Position numbers and translations under genes: made by a program. The notes beneath the pieces are model-generated. The model ran no database searches. It was given only the letters and a program-made list of their open reading frames with translations, and was not told where the DNA came from. A DNA stretch of 64,000 bases from Pyrinomonadaceae bacterium (GTDB lineage Bacteria > Acidobacteriota > Blastocatellia > Pyrinomonadales > Pyrinomonadaceae): the NCBI GenBank assembly GCA_014380365.1, contig JACMJZ010000029.1, positions 496,001 to 560,000 of the forward strand, given 5' to 3'. Shown here piece by piece: positions 1 through 8,655 of this stretch (its first letter is position 1; every line of letters starts with the position of its first letter).

Positions 1-2
1 GG

Positions 3-1637
3 CTTCGCAACGAAGACATCGGACTAACCTACAAGTTGATGAAGTCCTCATCCAGAATGGAATCGCTTGCGGCGGACGATGCGGAACACCGACTACTCAG
101 CGGATTAAGACTTCTCGATACCGTGCTCTCACCGGTCGAAGCAGTGGTCTTTCGTCGAGACAGCGTGGGACATCTCGTTTCATCGGCGCGGCTGCGTTCA
201 CCCAATTCCAATTCGCCGGAGACTGGGCGCAATTCGGCCTGGCGCGACGGCGTTGGTTTGTGTGAGCGGTCGATGGCCGCGGGCGAAATCCTCGTAGAGA
301 AAGTGGAGAGTGGCGATCTCGAACAGATTTCATCAAACATTGCGCTCCCTCTGCGCCATGAAGAACGCACGGTCGGTGCGTTGCTACTCCGGGTGACCAG
401 AGAATTCGACGCGGACGACCGAGCGCTGCTGACAGCGGTCGGCGGACAGATGGCGCGCAATCTCCAACGAGAAGAGGTTCATACCTCAACCAGCAAGCTC
501 AACCCATTCGCCTTCTTCTCTGCCCGGGCAGCGCGACAGAAACTGCAATCGCTTTACGTGCTCAATGGCGCCATGGTTGAGCAGAGCGTCGGCGTTAACG
601 CTCTCTCCGAATTGGCCGACGGCGTGGCCCTCGCCTATCTGGACGGGCGGATTGCTCATGTGAACAAGCCGCTGTTGGCCCTTGCCGGACTGGCGGAAGA
701 CAAAGCGTCGAGTATTAGTTTTCTTGAGCTGTTAGACCATTTTCGTACCGGTGTGTTCGACGAACCTGCTATCGCCGTGCGAAGAGTTTTGCAAACTGGT
801 GAGACGTATGAACGCGAGCTTCCGCTGGGAGACCGAAACGAAACTTACAGCCTGCGCATCTCCCTCGTGAAGCAAACTAAAGAGGCTGGCGCAGCACAAC
901 CACTTTGCCTGGCTTTGGTGGTTAAGGATCTCACGCAGCTCAAGGAGTATGAGCAGCTGAAGAGTGACATGATTTCCTTGATGTCGCACGAGCTGCGCAC
1001 GCCATTAACCAGCATTAACGGTTTCGCGGAATTGTTGGCGTCGGACGATGAGCTTCCGGAACAAACCAGGGAGTTTGTCACGATCATTGCGAACGAATCG
1101 CAACGCATGTCACGGATGATCAATACATTTCTCACGGTCACCAAACTACAGCGAAAAGACCGGCAGGAGGTTCTGAAGATTCCGCTACGGCTGGATGAGG
1201 TGGTGAAAGAAACGATTGCGGGTATGCAGCCGGTTGCCAAAAAAAGACGAATCCGACTGGTCGAACAACCAACGCAACGACTCCCGCCCGTGGCTGCCGA
1301 CAAGAGCATGATTACGCAAGCGATCAAGAATTTAGTTGGCAATGCCATCAAGTACAGCCCGGAGCGCACCACGGTTACGGTGTCCACAACGCTCGAGGCG
1401 GAGGCCGTAAGGCTTTGTGTAGAAGATCGAGGCTACGGTATTCCAGCCGAGTTGAAAGACCGCGTTTGGGAAAAGTTTTATCGCGTGGTGCGCGAAGGTG
1501 AAGATAAGGACGAAGAGTCTACCGGACTCGGACTTTCATTCGTGCGCGAAGTAGTAGAGCAACACGGCGGTTGCGTCGAGCTTGAAACGGAAGTCGGCCG
1601 CGGATCGAAGTTTAGTTTCACCTTGCCGAGACTCTAG
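3..1637 (+). CDS. Sensor histidine kinase (GAF-PAS-HisKA-HATPase), 5' end outside window
   Basis: Membrane-less sensor kinase of a two-component system. An N-terminal GAF-like region is followed by a PAS-like region (roughly residues 180-300 counted from the ATG at 39), a dimerisation domain with the H-box SHELRTPLTSINGF (phospho-acceptor His about residue 317) and a HATPase domain with N-box NLVGNAIKYSP, G1 DRGYGIP and G2 GLGLSFV. The reading frame is open to the first base of the window, and no Shine-Dalgarno sequence precedes the TTG/ATG at 36/39. The true start, and possibly another sensory or receiver domain, therefore probably lies upstream. No response regulator follows: the 3' end overlaps the convergent SET gene by 20 bp. 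The kinase assignment is firm; the ligand is unknown. Confidence 0.92.
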   Translation, partial: LRNEDIGLTYKLMKSSSRMESLAADDAEHRLLSGLRLLDTVLSPVEAVVFRRDSVGHLVSSARLRSPNSNSPETGRNSAWRDGVGLCERSMAAGEILVEKVESGDLEQISSNIALPLRHEERTVGALLLRVTREFDADDRALLTAVGGQMARNLQREEVHTSTSKLNPFAFFSARAARQKLQSLYVLNGAMVEQSVGVNALSELADGVALAYLDGRIAHVNKPLLALAGLAEDKASSISFLELLDHFRTGVFDEPAIAVRRVLQTGETYERELPLGDRNETYSLRISLVKQTKEAGAAQPLCLALVVKDLTQLKEYEQLKSDMISLMSHELRTPLTSINGFAELLASDDELPEQTREFVTIIANESQRMSRMINTFLTVTKLQRKDRQEVLKIPLRLDEVVKETIAGMQPVAKKRRIRLVEQPTQRLPPVAADKSMITQAIKNLVGNAIKYSPERTTVTVSTTLEAEAVRLCVEDRGYGIPAELKDRVWEKFYRVVREGEDKDEESTGLGLSFVREVVEQHGGCVELETEVGRGSKFSFTLPRL

Positions 1638-2061
1638 GCTTTTTTCTCTTTTTGTTGATTGTGCCCCGGCAGCTGGGGGCTCCACAGATGCACCTCTTCT
1701 TGTTTGAGTGAAGCGTCGATTCGTAGTCGATGGTAATCTCCTCGCCCGGCTCGATGTCGCGTAAAGCGATGAAGAGGATGTGACCAGACGTAATCTTCAT
1801 GAAGGCGTTGGGCTCGCAGGAATGGTTGATGTAATGCGTACCGTTTCCGCCGCGACTGCCATCGAGGCTCCAACGATTATTGATCGCGCAGATGCGCAGC
1901 CTTTCGCGTCCTGCTCGGCGATTTGCTTCGGCATTTGAAATCTTCTCGCCAGCATACTCCGCAATCTTCCGGCGGCGTCTGAACGGGGTCTCGGCAAAAC
2001 AGCCCCTGCCTTCGATCGTCGACTTCTTAATTGATAACCCGGGTGCGAGTTTGAGTTTCAT
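1618..2061 (-). CDS. SET-domain protein (putative lysine methyltransferase)
   Basis: 147-residue bacterial SET protein. Visible motifs are an N-terminal GRGCFA segment, the pseudoknot signature YINHSCEPNA, GEEITIDYE, and a C-terminal post-SET-like CICGAPSCRG cluster whose cysteines could bind zinc. SET domains transfer a methyl group from SAM to protein lysines; the bacterial substrate is unknown here. The start was taken at ATG 2061 (MKLKLAPG), because the upstream in-frame extension runs through a palindromic repeat. The lysine/arginine-rich C-terminus overlaps the end of the convergent histidine kinase gene. Confidence 0.85.
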   Translation of the reverse strand: MKLKLAPGLSIKKSTIEGRGCFAETPFRRRRKIAEYAGEKISNAEANRRAGRERLRICAINNRWSLDGSRGGNGTHYINHSCEPNAFMKITSGHILFIALRDIEPGEEITIDYESTLHSNKKRCICGAPSCRGTINKKRKKPRVSAR

Positions 2062-2076
2062 GCTTTCGTAGCTGTT

Positions 2077-2140
2077 GGGGCGTCCCACCGTGGGCGCCCC
2101 CGACTCGGAGGAAAAGGGGCGCCCGCGGAGGGACGCCCCT
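2077..2140. repeat. Extragenic palindrome (REP-like)
   Basis: Two GC-rich arms (about 2077-2100 and 2116-2140) are inverted copies of a gggcgtccc...gggcgcccc motif around a short AT-richer centre. It sits upstream of the SET gene. It looks like an extragenic repeat rather than a terminator, since no T-tract follows. Confidence 0.6.
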
Positions 2141-2185
2141 ACAGAATTAGGACAAAGTGGCACGGACAACATGCGCGTGCCACGA

Positions 2186-2695
2186 TTACTTCAGTTTGAA
2201 ACTGCGCGCAATAAAATCAGTCTGATTACGAATGCGCGCCAGCTTGTCGCGCAGGCCGGTAAAGCGCAAGGCGAAGATGGTGCGGTTATCAGCTTGAAGA
2301 TAATAGATGCGCCCCATCATCGGTTTCCCGGTTCGGACAAATTCGTAGGAAACCGTAACGCCTTCAAGGCGACCGGAAAAACTCTCCTGTTTTCCTTCTA
2401 CGAACCCCGGGAGAAATCTCAGTTTTTGATCCAGGTCTCGCCGTGCAAGATCCGCAGGCTTTGTCCCGGCATCCACCACTTCTTTGCGAACCTGCAAAAA
2501 TCCCTGGAGGCGATCTCCGTTAATGAATTCCGCGTGCTCGTGGGCTGCATCACCTTCAGAGATCGCGCGCCAGACAGTCGACGGGAGTTCGAGCGAATAA
2601 CCTTCTGAGTTGCTGGTGTACACCTCCTGTGACACGGCCACACAAAAGCTTCCCGTGATCAGGGTGAGAACCAAAAAAGCTATTAGGTGTTTCAT
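2186..2695 (-). CDS. Hypothetical secreted protein
   Basis: 169 residues with a clear Sec signal peptide (MKHLIAFLVLTLITGSFCVAVSQ, cleavage probably near residue 22). The mature part is about 145 residues and contains a segment SYEFVRTGKPMMGRIYYLQ followed by FALRFTG. This layout resembles small secreted PsbP/DUF1795-type domains, but the match is only impressionistic. It is a single gene, with extragenic repeat DNA on both sides. Function unknown. Confidence 0.7.
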   Translation of the reverse strand: MKHLIAFLVLTLITGSFCVAVSQEVYTSNSEGYSLELPSTVWRAISEGDAAHEHAEFINGDRLQGFLQVRKEVVDAGTKPADLARRDLDQKLRFLPGFVEGKQESFSGRLEGVTVSYEFVRTGKPMMGRIYYLQADNRTIFALRFTGLRDKLARIRNQTDFIARSFKLK

Positions 2696-2966
2696 CTTAC
2701 TATCTCAACTCCTCGCAATCGGGCTGTATGTGTCGGTTAAGAGTGGCTCAGGTGATGTAACTTTCGATGTCCTTCTTCTAACACCTGCTCCGATGCCGCT
2801 GGGCGCCAAACTCGTTGTATTCCAAAGCCAAAGCAGGAGACCGCGTGTTAACTAGCGGCCCGCTTTCCTGGGAGCGCAGGCATCCTGCCTGCAATGAGGC
2901 GTGGGCTCTGCCACGCCGAAAAAACTCAGACCTAACAGTTCGACCTTTACCGGGGAGCGCTGCGTG

Positions 2967-3701
2967 TTAGCCACTGGCCCGCGCTATGGCTTCCCTTTGA
3001 GTCGTCACCAAAGACGAAAGACCCTGCCTTGCCAGCGCCAGCAGACTCTCCATCTGCTCGGGCGTGAACGGTTCGCGTTCCGCGGTTCCCTGCACCTCAA
3101 TGAACCGCCCGTCGCCGGTGCAGACAATGTTCATGTCAACCTCGGCTTTGGAATCCTCGTCGTATTTTAAGTCGAGTAGCGGAGTATTCTCCACAATACC
3201 AACGCTGATCGCGGCGACTTCGTTGGTTATTATACTTCGAGAAATCTTTCCCGCCTTGAGCAGCCGGTTGATAGCGAGGACGAACGCGACGTAGGCGCCG
3301 GTGATGGCGGCGGTTCGTGTGCCGCCGTCCGCCTGCAGCACATCGCAATCGAGAGTGATGGTGCGCTCGCCCAGGAGCTTCATTTGGGCCGCCGCTCGCA
3401 GGCTGCGGCCAATCAGCCGCTGGATTTCATGCGTCCGCCCCGAAGGACCGCCACGCCCGATTTCCCGCGGCTTTCTTTGTTGGGTAGCGCGCGGCAACAT
3501 TGAATACTCCGCGGTGATCCAGCCCTGCCCGCTGCTACGCAGAAACGGCGGTACCCTTTCCTCAATCGAGGCGGAACAAACGATGCGCGTTTGGCCCATC
3601 TCAATCAGGACGGAACCCTCCGCGTAAGGAAGGTAACCTGGAGTTATCTTAACTTCCCGCAGCTCGTCAAAAGCGCGCCCGTCAGTACGTACGAAGCTCA
3701 T
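2967..3701 (-). CDS. rph: Ribonuclease PH
   Basis: 244 residues, the normal length for RNase PH, a phosphorolytic 3'-5' exoribonuclease that trims tRNA 3' tails (CCA-proximal). Family motifs seen: N-terminal [24 protein letters not shown], the [22 protein letters not shown] stretch, and the phosphate-binding [11 protein letters not shown] loop. The start codon lies inside the 3' end of murI (20-bp overlap), so the two minus-strand genes are translationally linked, with murI upstream. Confidence 0.97.
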   Translation of the reverse strand: MSFVRTDGRAFDELREVKITPGYLPYAEGSVLIEMGQTRIVCSASIEERVPPFLRSSGQGWITAEYSMLPRATQQRKPREIGRGGPSGRTHEIQRLIGRSLRAAAQMKLLGERTITLDCDVLQADGGTRTAAITGAYVAFVLAINRLLKAGKISRSIITNEVAAISVGIVENTPLLDLKYDEDSKAEVDMNIVCTGDGRFIEVQGTAEREPFTPEQMESLLALARQGLSSLVTTQREAIARASG

Positions 3702-4536
3702 CGTGTCCCCACACTTCCACCGCCTCCAATATCGAAGGCGACATCCCTAAAAATCGTTCTGCTACCTTTGCGAAACGCTCGGCAGCATCAGTGACATAAA
3801 AATGATCGAGGTCGTCACACAGCTGACGCTCGCGCAATTCAACTTCGCGCTCAGGAGATAAAAGCTGCCGGGACTCAAGGAGCGATTGTACCTCGCGAGC
3901 GGCCGCCTCCCCTGAATCTATCAGCGGGACGTCTGTCCCCATAACCTCGCTGATCAAATTGCGCAGAATCGGATAGTGTGTGCAGCCCAGCACGAGCGCG
4001 CCAACATCTCTCTTTCTCAAGTCAATCAAGTATTGCTCGGCCACTGCGCGCGCCACCTCAGTTTCTGCCCAACCTTCTTCAGCGAGTGGAACAAACAACG
4101 GACAGGCACGCTCGGTGACTTCAATGTCGGAGTTGATCTTGCTAATGGCGCTGGTATAAGCCGCACTCTGCACTGTCGCTTCGGTGGCAATTACGCCGAT
4201 CTTTTTCCCTGCGGCAACTTCAACCGCCGCTCGTGCGCCCGGCTCGATGACACCTACTACCGTCACACTAACAGCTTTGCGTATTGCCGGTAACGCGAGC
4301 GCCGATGCGGTATTGCAGGCCACGACCAGCAGCTTGATGCCATGCGCTTCCAGAAATTTTGCGTTTTCAATACCGTAGCGTTCGACGGTGGAAAGTGACT
4401 TCGTGCCATAGGGCACGCGCGCGGTGTCGCCGAGATAAACAAAATGTTCGTTAGGAAGACGTTCGTGCAGCGCGCGATAGACAGTCAGTCCGCCAACGCC
4501 GCTGTCAAAGATTCCAATGGGAAGGTTAGAAGGCAA
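3682..4536 (-). CDS. murI: Glutamate racemase
   Basis: Cytoplasmic cofactor-independent racemase making D-glutamate for peptidoglycan. 284 residues. Motifs: [10 protein letters not shown] near the N-terminus, first catalytic Cys in VVACNTAS (C74) and second in LGCTHYP (C185), both present. The start is a TTG at 4536 ([10 protein letters not shown]); no better in-frame ATG precedes the family N-terminus. The gene overlaps the start of rph downstream, forming a two-gene operon. Confidence 0.96.
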   Translation of the reverse strand: MPSNLPIGIFDSGVGGLTVYRALHERLPNEHFVYLGDTARVPYGTKSLSTVERYGIENAKFLEAHGIKLLVVACNTASALALPAIRKAVSVTVVGVIEPGARAAVEVAAGKKIGVIATEATVQSAAYTSAISKINSDIEVTERACPLFVPLAEEGWAETEVARAVAEQYLIDLRKRDVGALVLGCTHYPILRNLISEVMGTDVPLIDSGEAAAREVQSLLESRQLLSPEREVELRERQLCDDLDHFYVTDAAERFAKVAERFLGMSPSILEAVEVWGHDELRTY

Positions 4537-4538
4537 TT

Positions 4539-4616
4539 ATGAATGCAGAACGATGAATGACGAATGAAGCAGAATCGAACTTGAGAACAGTTCATCGTTC
4601 TGCGTTCATCCTTCAT
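4539..4616. repeat. Inverted repeat between murI and ssrA
   Basis: Left arm 4539-4568 and right arm 4591-4616 are inverted copies of a motif built from gcagaacgatgaa/ttcatcgttctgc. It lies just upstream of murI and just downstream of the tmRNA 3' end. It could act as a processing or termination structure for ssrA, but it lacks a T-run; it may simply be an extragenic repeat. Confidence 0.6.
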
Positions 4617-4628
4617 AGTTCGTAGATT

Positions 4629-5030
4629 TGGTGGAGGCGCCGAGAATTGAACTCGGATCCAAGAGCTGTCGCCGAAAGACTCTACATGCTTATTCGCTTC
4701 TCTTTCCCGCCCGCTCAACTGTTGTCAAGCGACCGGATTTTCGCTGAGCGCCGAGTCAGTGAAGCGACAAGACCTCGGTGCCAGCTAGTCCGACTTTATC
4801 TCGCGCGAACCCACGGACCGAAGGTTCGCGCCAGCTCATCTAAGGTGACATCTCCATCCGCGCGCATGAGCAACTTGCGGCGGAGACGCTCGCTAGCTTA
4901 TTAGGCTGCGAGAGCTAACTCGTTAGAGTTGGCAATTGTTTTTTCCCTAGGCTTTTTAACGAGCTGCTTAGAGAAGCCCGGCATGACATCCGTCGGTCGC
5001 CAGAAACCCCTGTCGAAGCCTGTCGCCCCC
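4629..5030 (-). ncRNA. ssrA: Transfer-messenger RNA (tmRNA)
   Basis: The minus strand starts at 5030 with GGGGGCGACAGGCTTCGACA, the classic tmRNA 5' end. It finishes at 4629 with a T-arm (TCCGAGTTCAATTCTCGG-type) and GGCGCCTCCACCA. The 5' GGGGGCG pairs with 3' CGCCTCC to make the tRNA-like acceptor stem, and CCA is encoded. The mRNA-like part encodes the tag ANSNELALAA followed by two stops. tmRNA with SmpB rescues stalled ribosomes. It is about 402 nt long and one-piece, not permuted. Confidence 0.95.
4901..4933 (-). other. tmRNA proteolysis-tag reading frame (ANSNELALAA, stop)
   Basis: Within ssrA, the frame starting at the resume codon GCC (4933-4931) reads Ala-Asn-Ser-Asn-Glu-Leu-Ala-Leu-Ala-Ala, then TAA at 4901 and a second TAA at 4898. 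The N-terminal AN and the C-terminal LAA match the consensus of bacterial tags recognised by ClpXP-type proteases. Confidence 0.92.
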
Positions 5031-5043
5031 GTTTGCATGGATG

Positions 5044-5072
5044 ATTATAAGGCCTGAACTCCAGAATGGGAA
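5044..5072 (-). promoter_or_regulatory. Sigma70-type promoter of ssrA
   Basis: On the minus strand a perfect -10 TATAAT (5049-5044) lies 13 nt before the mature tmRNA 5' end. A -35 TTCCCA (5072-5067) is 17 bp further upstream. Spacing is canonical; the few extra 5' nucleotides would be removed by RNase P. Confidence 0.7.
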
Positions 5073-5118
5073 AAGGCATGGTGCTTTCGAGACCGATTAG
5101 ACTTAGGTTGAAACCTGC

Positions 5119-5151
5119 GGCTTTGCCGCCGCACAGTGCGGCGGCAAAGCC
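5119..5151. repeat. Perfect 15-bp hairpin upstream of the PBP gene
   Basis: GGCTTTGCCGCCGCA (5119-5133) and its exact complement (5137-5151) flank a 3-nt loop. No T-tract follows on either strand. It lies in the 307-bp gap between divergent ssrA and the PBP gene. The rest of the gap shows only the ssrA promoter and a possible TATAAT at 5233-5238 for the PBP gene. Confidence 0.7.
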
Positions 5152-5337
5152 CCAAAGGACTCGCAGCGATGCCGAGAAAGCACATTTTATTTGGCCGACG
5201 GTTCCCGCATCGAACCAAACATCATCCTGGGCTATAATTCAAGCGTTGCCTCCCGCAAAACCTCCCCACTGTGGCTATCCACGTTGTCGTATTGCTGCGG
5301 TCTGAAGCAACTTTGTATTAGAGAGGGCTGAAATCCA

Positions 5338-7887
5338 ATGGCTGCAAAATCTCCTGGTTCGAAGTTGAAATCATATTCGCCGATGGCAATCGTGAATGCT
5401 CCGCCGGCTCAGCGCGGACATCTGTTGCGCAGGTTCTGGCTGCCCGCGGTTCTGCTTTTGGCGCTGGCCGCCGGGGGCTTGACCGGCATCGTGGCCGCCT
5501 ACCAACTTAATTACTCACGCGCCGCGAATGAAGTCGCAGCCCTGGCCACTTACCGGCCCAGCGTGGTGACGCGCGTTTACGCTGAAGACGGCGCGACAGT
5601 GATTGGCGAGTTTGCGCTCGAGAAACGAATTCCGCTCAAGTACGACGAGATTCCGCCGCTCATGAAAAACGCAATCCTCGCCGTAGAGGACGTGCGCTTC
5701 TACGACCACGTGGGTATCGATCCGGTCCGCATCATCGGCGCCGGCTGGAAAAACCTGACGACTGACAAAGTCGAAGGCGGCTCGACGCTGACACAGCAGC
5801 TTGCAAAGAATCTGTTTCTCTCCAAAGAACAAACTTACAAACGGAAGATGAACGAGTGGGCCCTGGCGCTTCAGATCGAACGCTACTACACCAAGAACCA
5901 GATCATGGAGCTTTATGCGAACCACATCTTTCTTGGCGCCAACGCCTATGGCGTAGAAGCCGGCTCAGAGACATATTTCGGGAAACAAGCGAAGGACATG
6001 ACGATTGGCGAGGCCGCCCTCCTGGCCGGCGTTCCCAAAGCGCCCAGTGAGTATTCGCCCACCGCGAATCCAGCCAAGGCCAAGGAGCGTCGCGACCTCG
6101 TGCTCGACCTGATGGCTCGTCACGGCTTCGCAACTCAGTCAGAAGTTGACACCGCCAAGGCAAAGCCGATTCAACTTGCCGACACCGCCTATTCCCAGTC
6201 ACAACCAAAATCAGGTCCTTTCGACTACCCGGTTGAAGTCATCAGGCAAGACCTTGAGGACAAATACACCACGCGCGTGGCCCAGGGCGGCTTGGCCGTC
6301 TACACCACCATTAATGTCGCGGCGCAGAAGAAGGCTTACGAAGTGGTGCGCGCAGGCTTGCGGCGTTATGACAAGTCTCGCGGCTGGCGTTCGAGCTACA
6401 AACTAATTCCGACAGCAAACGGCGCGCAGCCAACGCCTCAGGAAATCAATAACTACAAGGATCCCGACTGGTATGGAAACGACTACCAGGAAGGTCGATA
6501 TCTCTCCGGTCTAATCACGAAGGTGGATCACGCGAAGAATGAAGCTACAGTGCGCTTTGGCAATTTCACCGCCACCGTTGGTCCCTCGGACATGGGCTGG
6601 TCCGGTCGTCAGCCGAAGGCCGAGCTGGAGCCGGGTTACTTGAGCGAGTTTCACATTACGGAAGTAGACAAAAAGAGCCGGCGGCTCAAAGTTGAACTGT
6701 CGCAAATCCCGGCAGTGGCCGGCGCGATGATGACCCTCAACGCCAAGAACGGCGAAGTAGTCACCATGATTGGCGGCTACGATTTCTACACGGCCAGCAA
6801 GTTTAATAACGCGACGCAGGCGTATCGCCAGACAGGTTCGTGCTTTAAGCCCTTTATTTATACCGCCGCGGTTGAATGGGGCATGACGCCGGAGACGACC
6901 GTCAGCGGCGCGCCCATCAGCATCGGAGGTTGGAATCCCCACAATTACGATGGCTCGCTCGGGAACGGTGACCTGCCGCTCAAAACTGCCCTGGCAAAGT
7001 CGATGAATGTTCCCGCAGTGCACTTGCTGCAAACAGTTGGCATTCAAACCGGCTCGCAAATGGTGCGGCGCTTTGGCATTAAGGTGCCGATGGGGCCTTA
7101 TCTATCCTCGGCGCTGGGCGCAACCGAAGTACCTTTGGACCAGATGGTTTCTGCTTACTCCGCATTCCCCAACAAAGGTATTCGGGTCGAGCCCCACCTC
7201 GTGCGGCGCGTGTTGGATCGCGATGGCGCAGTGCTTGAAGAGTGGGAGAAGACTACTTACAAGGTCATGAATGAGTATGTGGCCCTGACGATGGTGCAGA
7301 TGATGCGCGGGGTTGTCGAAGGCGGTACCGCAACCGGCGCGCGCGCCCTCGGCGTTCCAGTTGCCGGCAAGACCGGCACTGTCAACGATCACACTGACGT
7401 CTGGTTCATTGGTTACACGCCGACTTATGTTACCGGCGTCTGGATGGGGTATCCGGGCAAGAAAAAGGATCTCGGCAGCGGCATGACCGGCGGCGTCGGG
7501 GCCCTTCCTTACTTCGTTGACTTCATGAAGGACTTCTTGAAAGACAAACCGAAGGAGAACTTCGATAAGGCGCCGACGATGCCCGAAGATATGAAGGAAC
7601 TCTTCCGCCAGCGTCAGCGTGAACTGGCCGCCGAACGAGCGCAGTTTAAGACCGATGAAGAGGAAACCGGCGACGAGACCACCACTACCGACACTGATGC
7701 GGAACCAAAGTTGGAGCAGATGACGCTGCCGCCGCCTCCGAAGGTTGACGATGGGCCAGCGAACCCGCAACCAAAGGCAGAGCCGGTAACGCCGCGAGTG
7801 GAGACTGCACCGCCGCCACCGGTCTCGCGCCCGCGCGAAGTGGATCCGGCAAAGAAGAAGGGCAAGAAGGGCGAAGACGAACCGTAA
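5338..7887 (+). CDS. Class A penicillin-binding protein (PBP1A family)
   Basis: Bifunctional peptidoglycan synthase. Short cytoplasmic N-terminus and one TM helix (about 31-58), then the GT51 glycosyltransferase with catalytic Glu in AVEDVRFYDH (E117) and GGSTLTQQLAKNLFLS. The transpeptidase has all three penicillin-binding motifs: SCFK (Ser501), SMN (555-557) and KTGT (678). The last ~110 residues are a charged, proline-rich low-complexity tail (PPPPKVDDG, PPPPVSRPRE, ending in KKKGKKGEDEP), a common variable extension. The start at ATG 5338 follows an AGAGGG ribosome site. Monocistronic. Confidence 0.95.
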   Translation: MAAKSPGSKLKSYSPMAIVNAPPAQRGHLLRRFWLPAVLLLALAAGGLTGIVAAYQLNYSRAANEVAALATYRPSVVTRVYAEDGATVIGEFALEKRIPLKYDEIPPLMKNAILAVEDVRFYDHVGIDPVRIIGAGWKNLTTDKVEGGSTLTQQLAKNLFLSKEQTYKRKMNEWALALQIERYYTKNQIMELYANHIFLGANAYGVEAGSETYFGKQAKDMTIGEAALLAGVPKAPSEYSPTANPAKAKERRDLVLDLMARHGFATQSEVDTAKAKPIQLADTAYSQSQPKSGPFDYPVEVIRQDLEDKYTTRVAQGGLAVYTTINVAAQKKAYEVVRAGLRRYDKSRGWRSSYKLIPTANGAQPTPQEINNYKDPDWYGNDYQEGRYLSGLITKVDHAKNEATVRFGNFTATVGPSDMGWSGRQPKAELEPGYLSEFHITEVDKKSRRLKVELSQIPAVAGAMMTLNAKNGEVVTMIGGYDFYTASKFNNATQAYRQTGSCFKPFIYTAAVEWGMTPETTVSGAPISIGGWNPHNYDGSLGNGDLPLKTALAKSMNVPAVHLLQTVGIQTGSQMVRRFGIKVPMGPYLSSALGATEVPLDQMVSAYSAFPNKGIRVEPHLVRRVLDRDGAVLEEWEKTTYKVMNEYVALTMVQMMRGVVEGGTATGARALGVPVAGKTGTVNDHTDVWFIGYTPTYVTGVWMGYPGKKKDLGSGMTGGVGALPYFVDFMKDFLKDKPKENFDKAPTMPEDMKELFRQRQRELAAERAQFKTDEEETGDETTTTDTDAEPKLEQMTLPPPPKVDDGPANPQPKAEPVTPRVETAPPPPVSRPREVDPAKKKGKKGEDEP

Positions 7888-7889
7888 GT

Positions 7890-7978
7890 GAGTAGGACAG
7901 GCATTCCTGCCTGTCCAGTTCTCTCCACCCTGATCACCTTTCGAAGAACAGGACAGACAGGAATGTCTGTCCTACTGG
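7890..7978. repeat. REP palindrome pair downstream of the RAYT gene
   Basis: Two palindromes, 7891-7918 (gtaggacaggcattcctgcctgtcc type) and 7951-7978 (ggacagacaggaatgtctgtcctac type), lie head to head 33 bp apart. The second contains the RAYT stop codon. They match the pair on the other side of the transposase gene. Confidence 0.85.
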
Positions 7979-8520
7979 TTACTTCTCCCTGCACTAGACC
8001 AAGGCCAGTCTTCCGGGCTCTCTACGAGTCCCGCATTCACTGGATTCCGCTCTATATACCTCTTAATCCGATAAAACTGATCTTCATTCCGCACTGCGTG
8101 ATCAAACGATTCATCCTGCCAGAACTTTTTACCAGCGCGATCTAACAACTTATTACATTCATGCGCAGTGTAGCCCTTAATGGATTTGGTAATTCGATAC
8201 AACAGCGCCTTCGGCCAGATGAGAATGTGTACATGGTTAGACATCACTACATAGGCGCTGAGTCGATAAAGGTCGAGCTGGTCAGCGCCATGAAGCAGAG
8301 CATTCACAACCGCAGTGGCTAAGCGAACATCTTTCAACCAGGTGGGACCATAAGCAGCTCTATCTAATTCTTGATCCAGAAGTAGAAATCTCTTACCGAG
8401 GTTAGACTCTTTGAGGCTAGCTGAGAGCGTTCGGCGCGGTAACGAACCGTGTAATCGCCAGGTAACAAAAAGGGCGCTATCAGCTTTCTGCCAGTGAGGG
8501 AGATGTCGTCGGTAGAACAT
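7972..8520 (-). CDS. REP-associated tyrosine transposase (RAYT, Y1/IS200-like)
   Basis: 182-residue single-domain Y1 transposase of the REP-associated group. The HUH metal-binding motif is visible in MSNHVHILIWP, followed by ITKSIKGYTAHECN with the likely nucleophile Tyr, then FWQDESFDHAVR and the C-terminal YIERNPVNAGLVESPEDWPWSSA, diagnostic of RAYTs. The start is ATG 8520 (MFYRRHLPHW): it directly abuts a REP palindrome, and the longer in-frame extension is REP sequence translated. RAYTs are thought to mobilise the REP palindromes that flank them. Confidence 0.93.
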   Translation of the reverse strand: MFYRRHLPHWQKADSALFVTWRLHGSLPRRTLSASLKESNLGKRFLLLDQELDRAAYGPTWLKDVRLATAVVNALLHGADQLDLYRLSAYVVMSNHVHILIWPKALLYRITKSIKGYTAHECNKLLDRAGKKFWQDESFDHAVRNEDQFYRIKRYIERNPVNAGLVESPEDWPWSSAGRSNQ

Positions 8521-8655
8521 GTAGGACAGGCATTCTTGCCTGTCCTCGGATGGTTCCAAAGCTTTAAGAGGACAAGGGCTATTATCGCTGGATACCAAAG
8601 CTCTGGCATCCTTTGTAATCCGAGCAAGGGACAGACAGGAATGTCTGTCCTACCC
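8521..8655. repeat. REP palindrome pair upstream of the RAYT gene
   Basis: Palindromes at 8521-8549 (gtaggacaggcattcttgcctgtcc) and about 8630-8653 (ggacagacaggaatgtctgtcctac) mirror the pair at 7890-7978. The second provides the stop codon of the neighbouring esterase gene. Confidence 0.85.
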
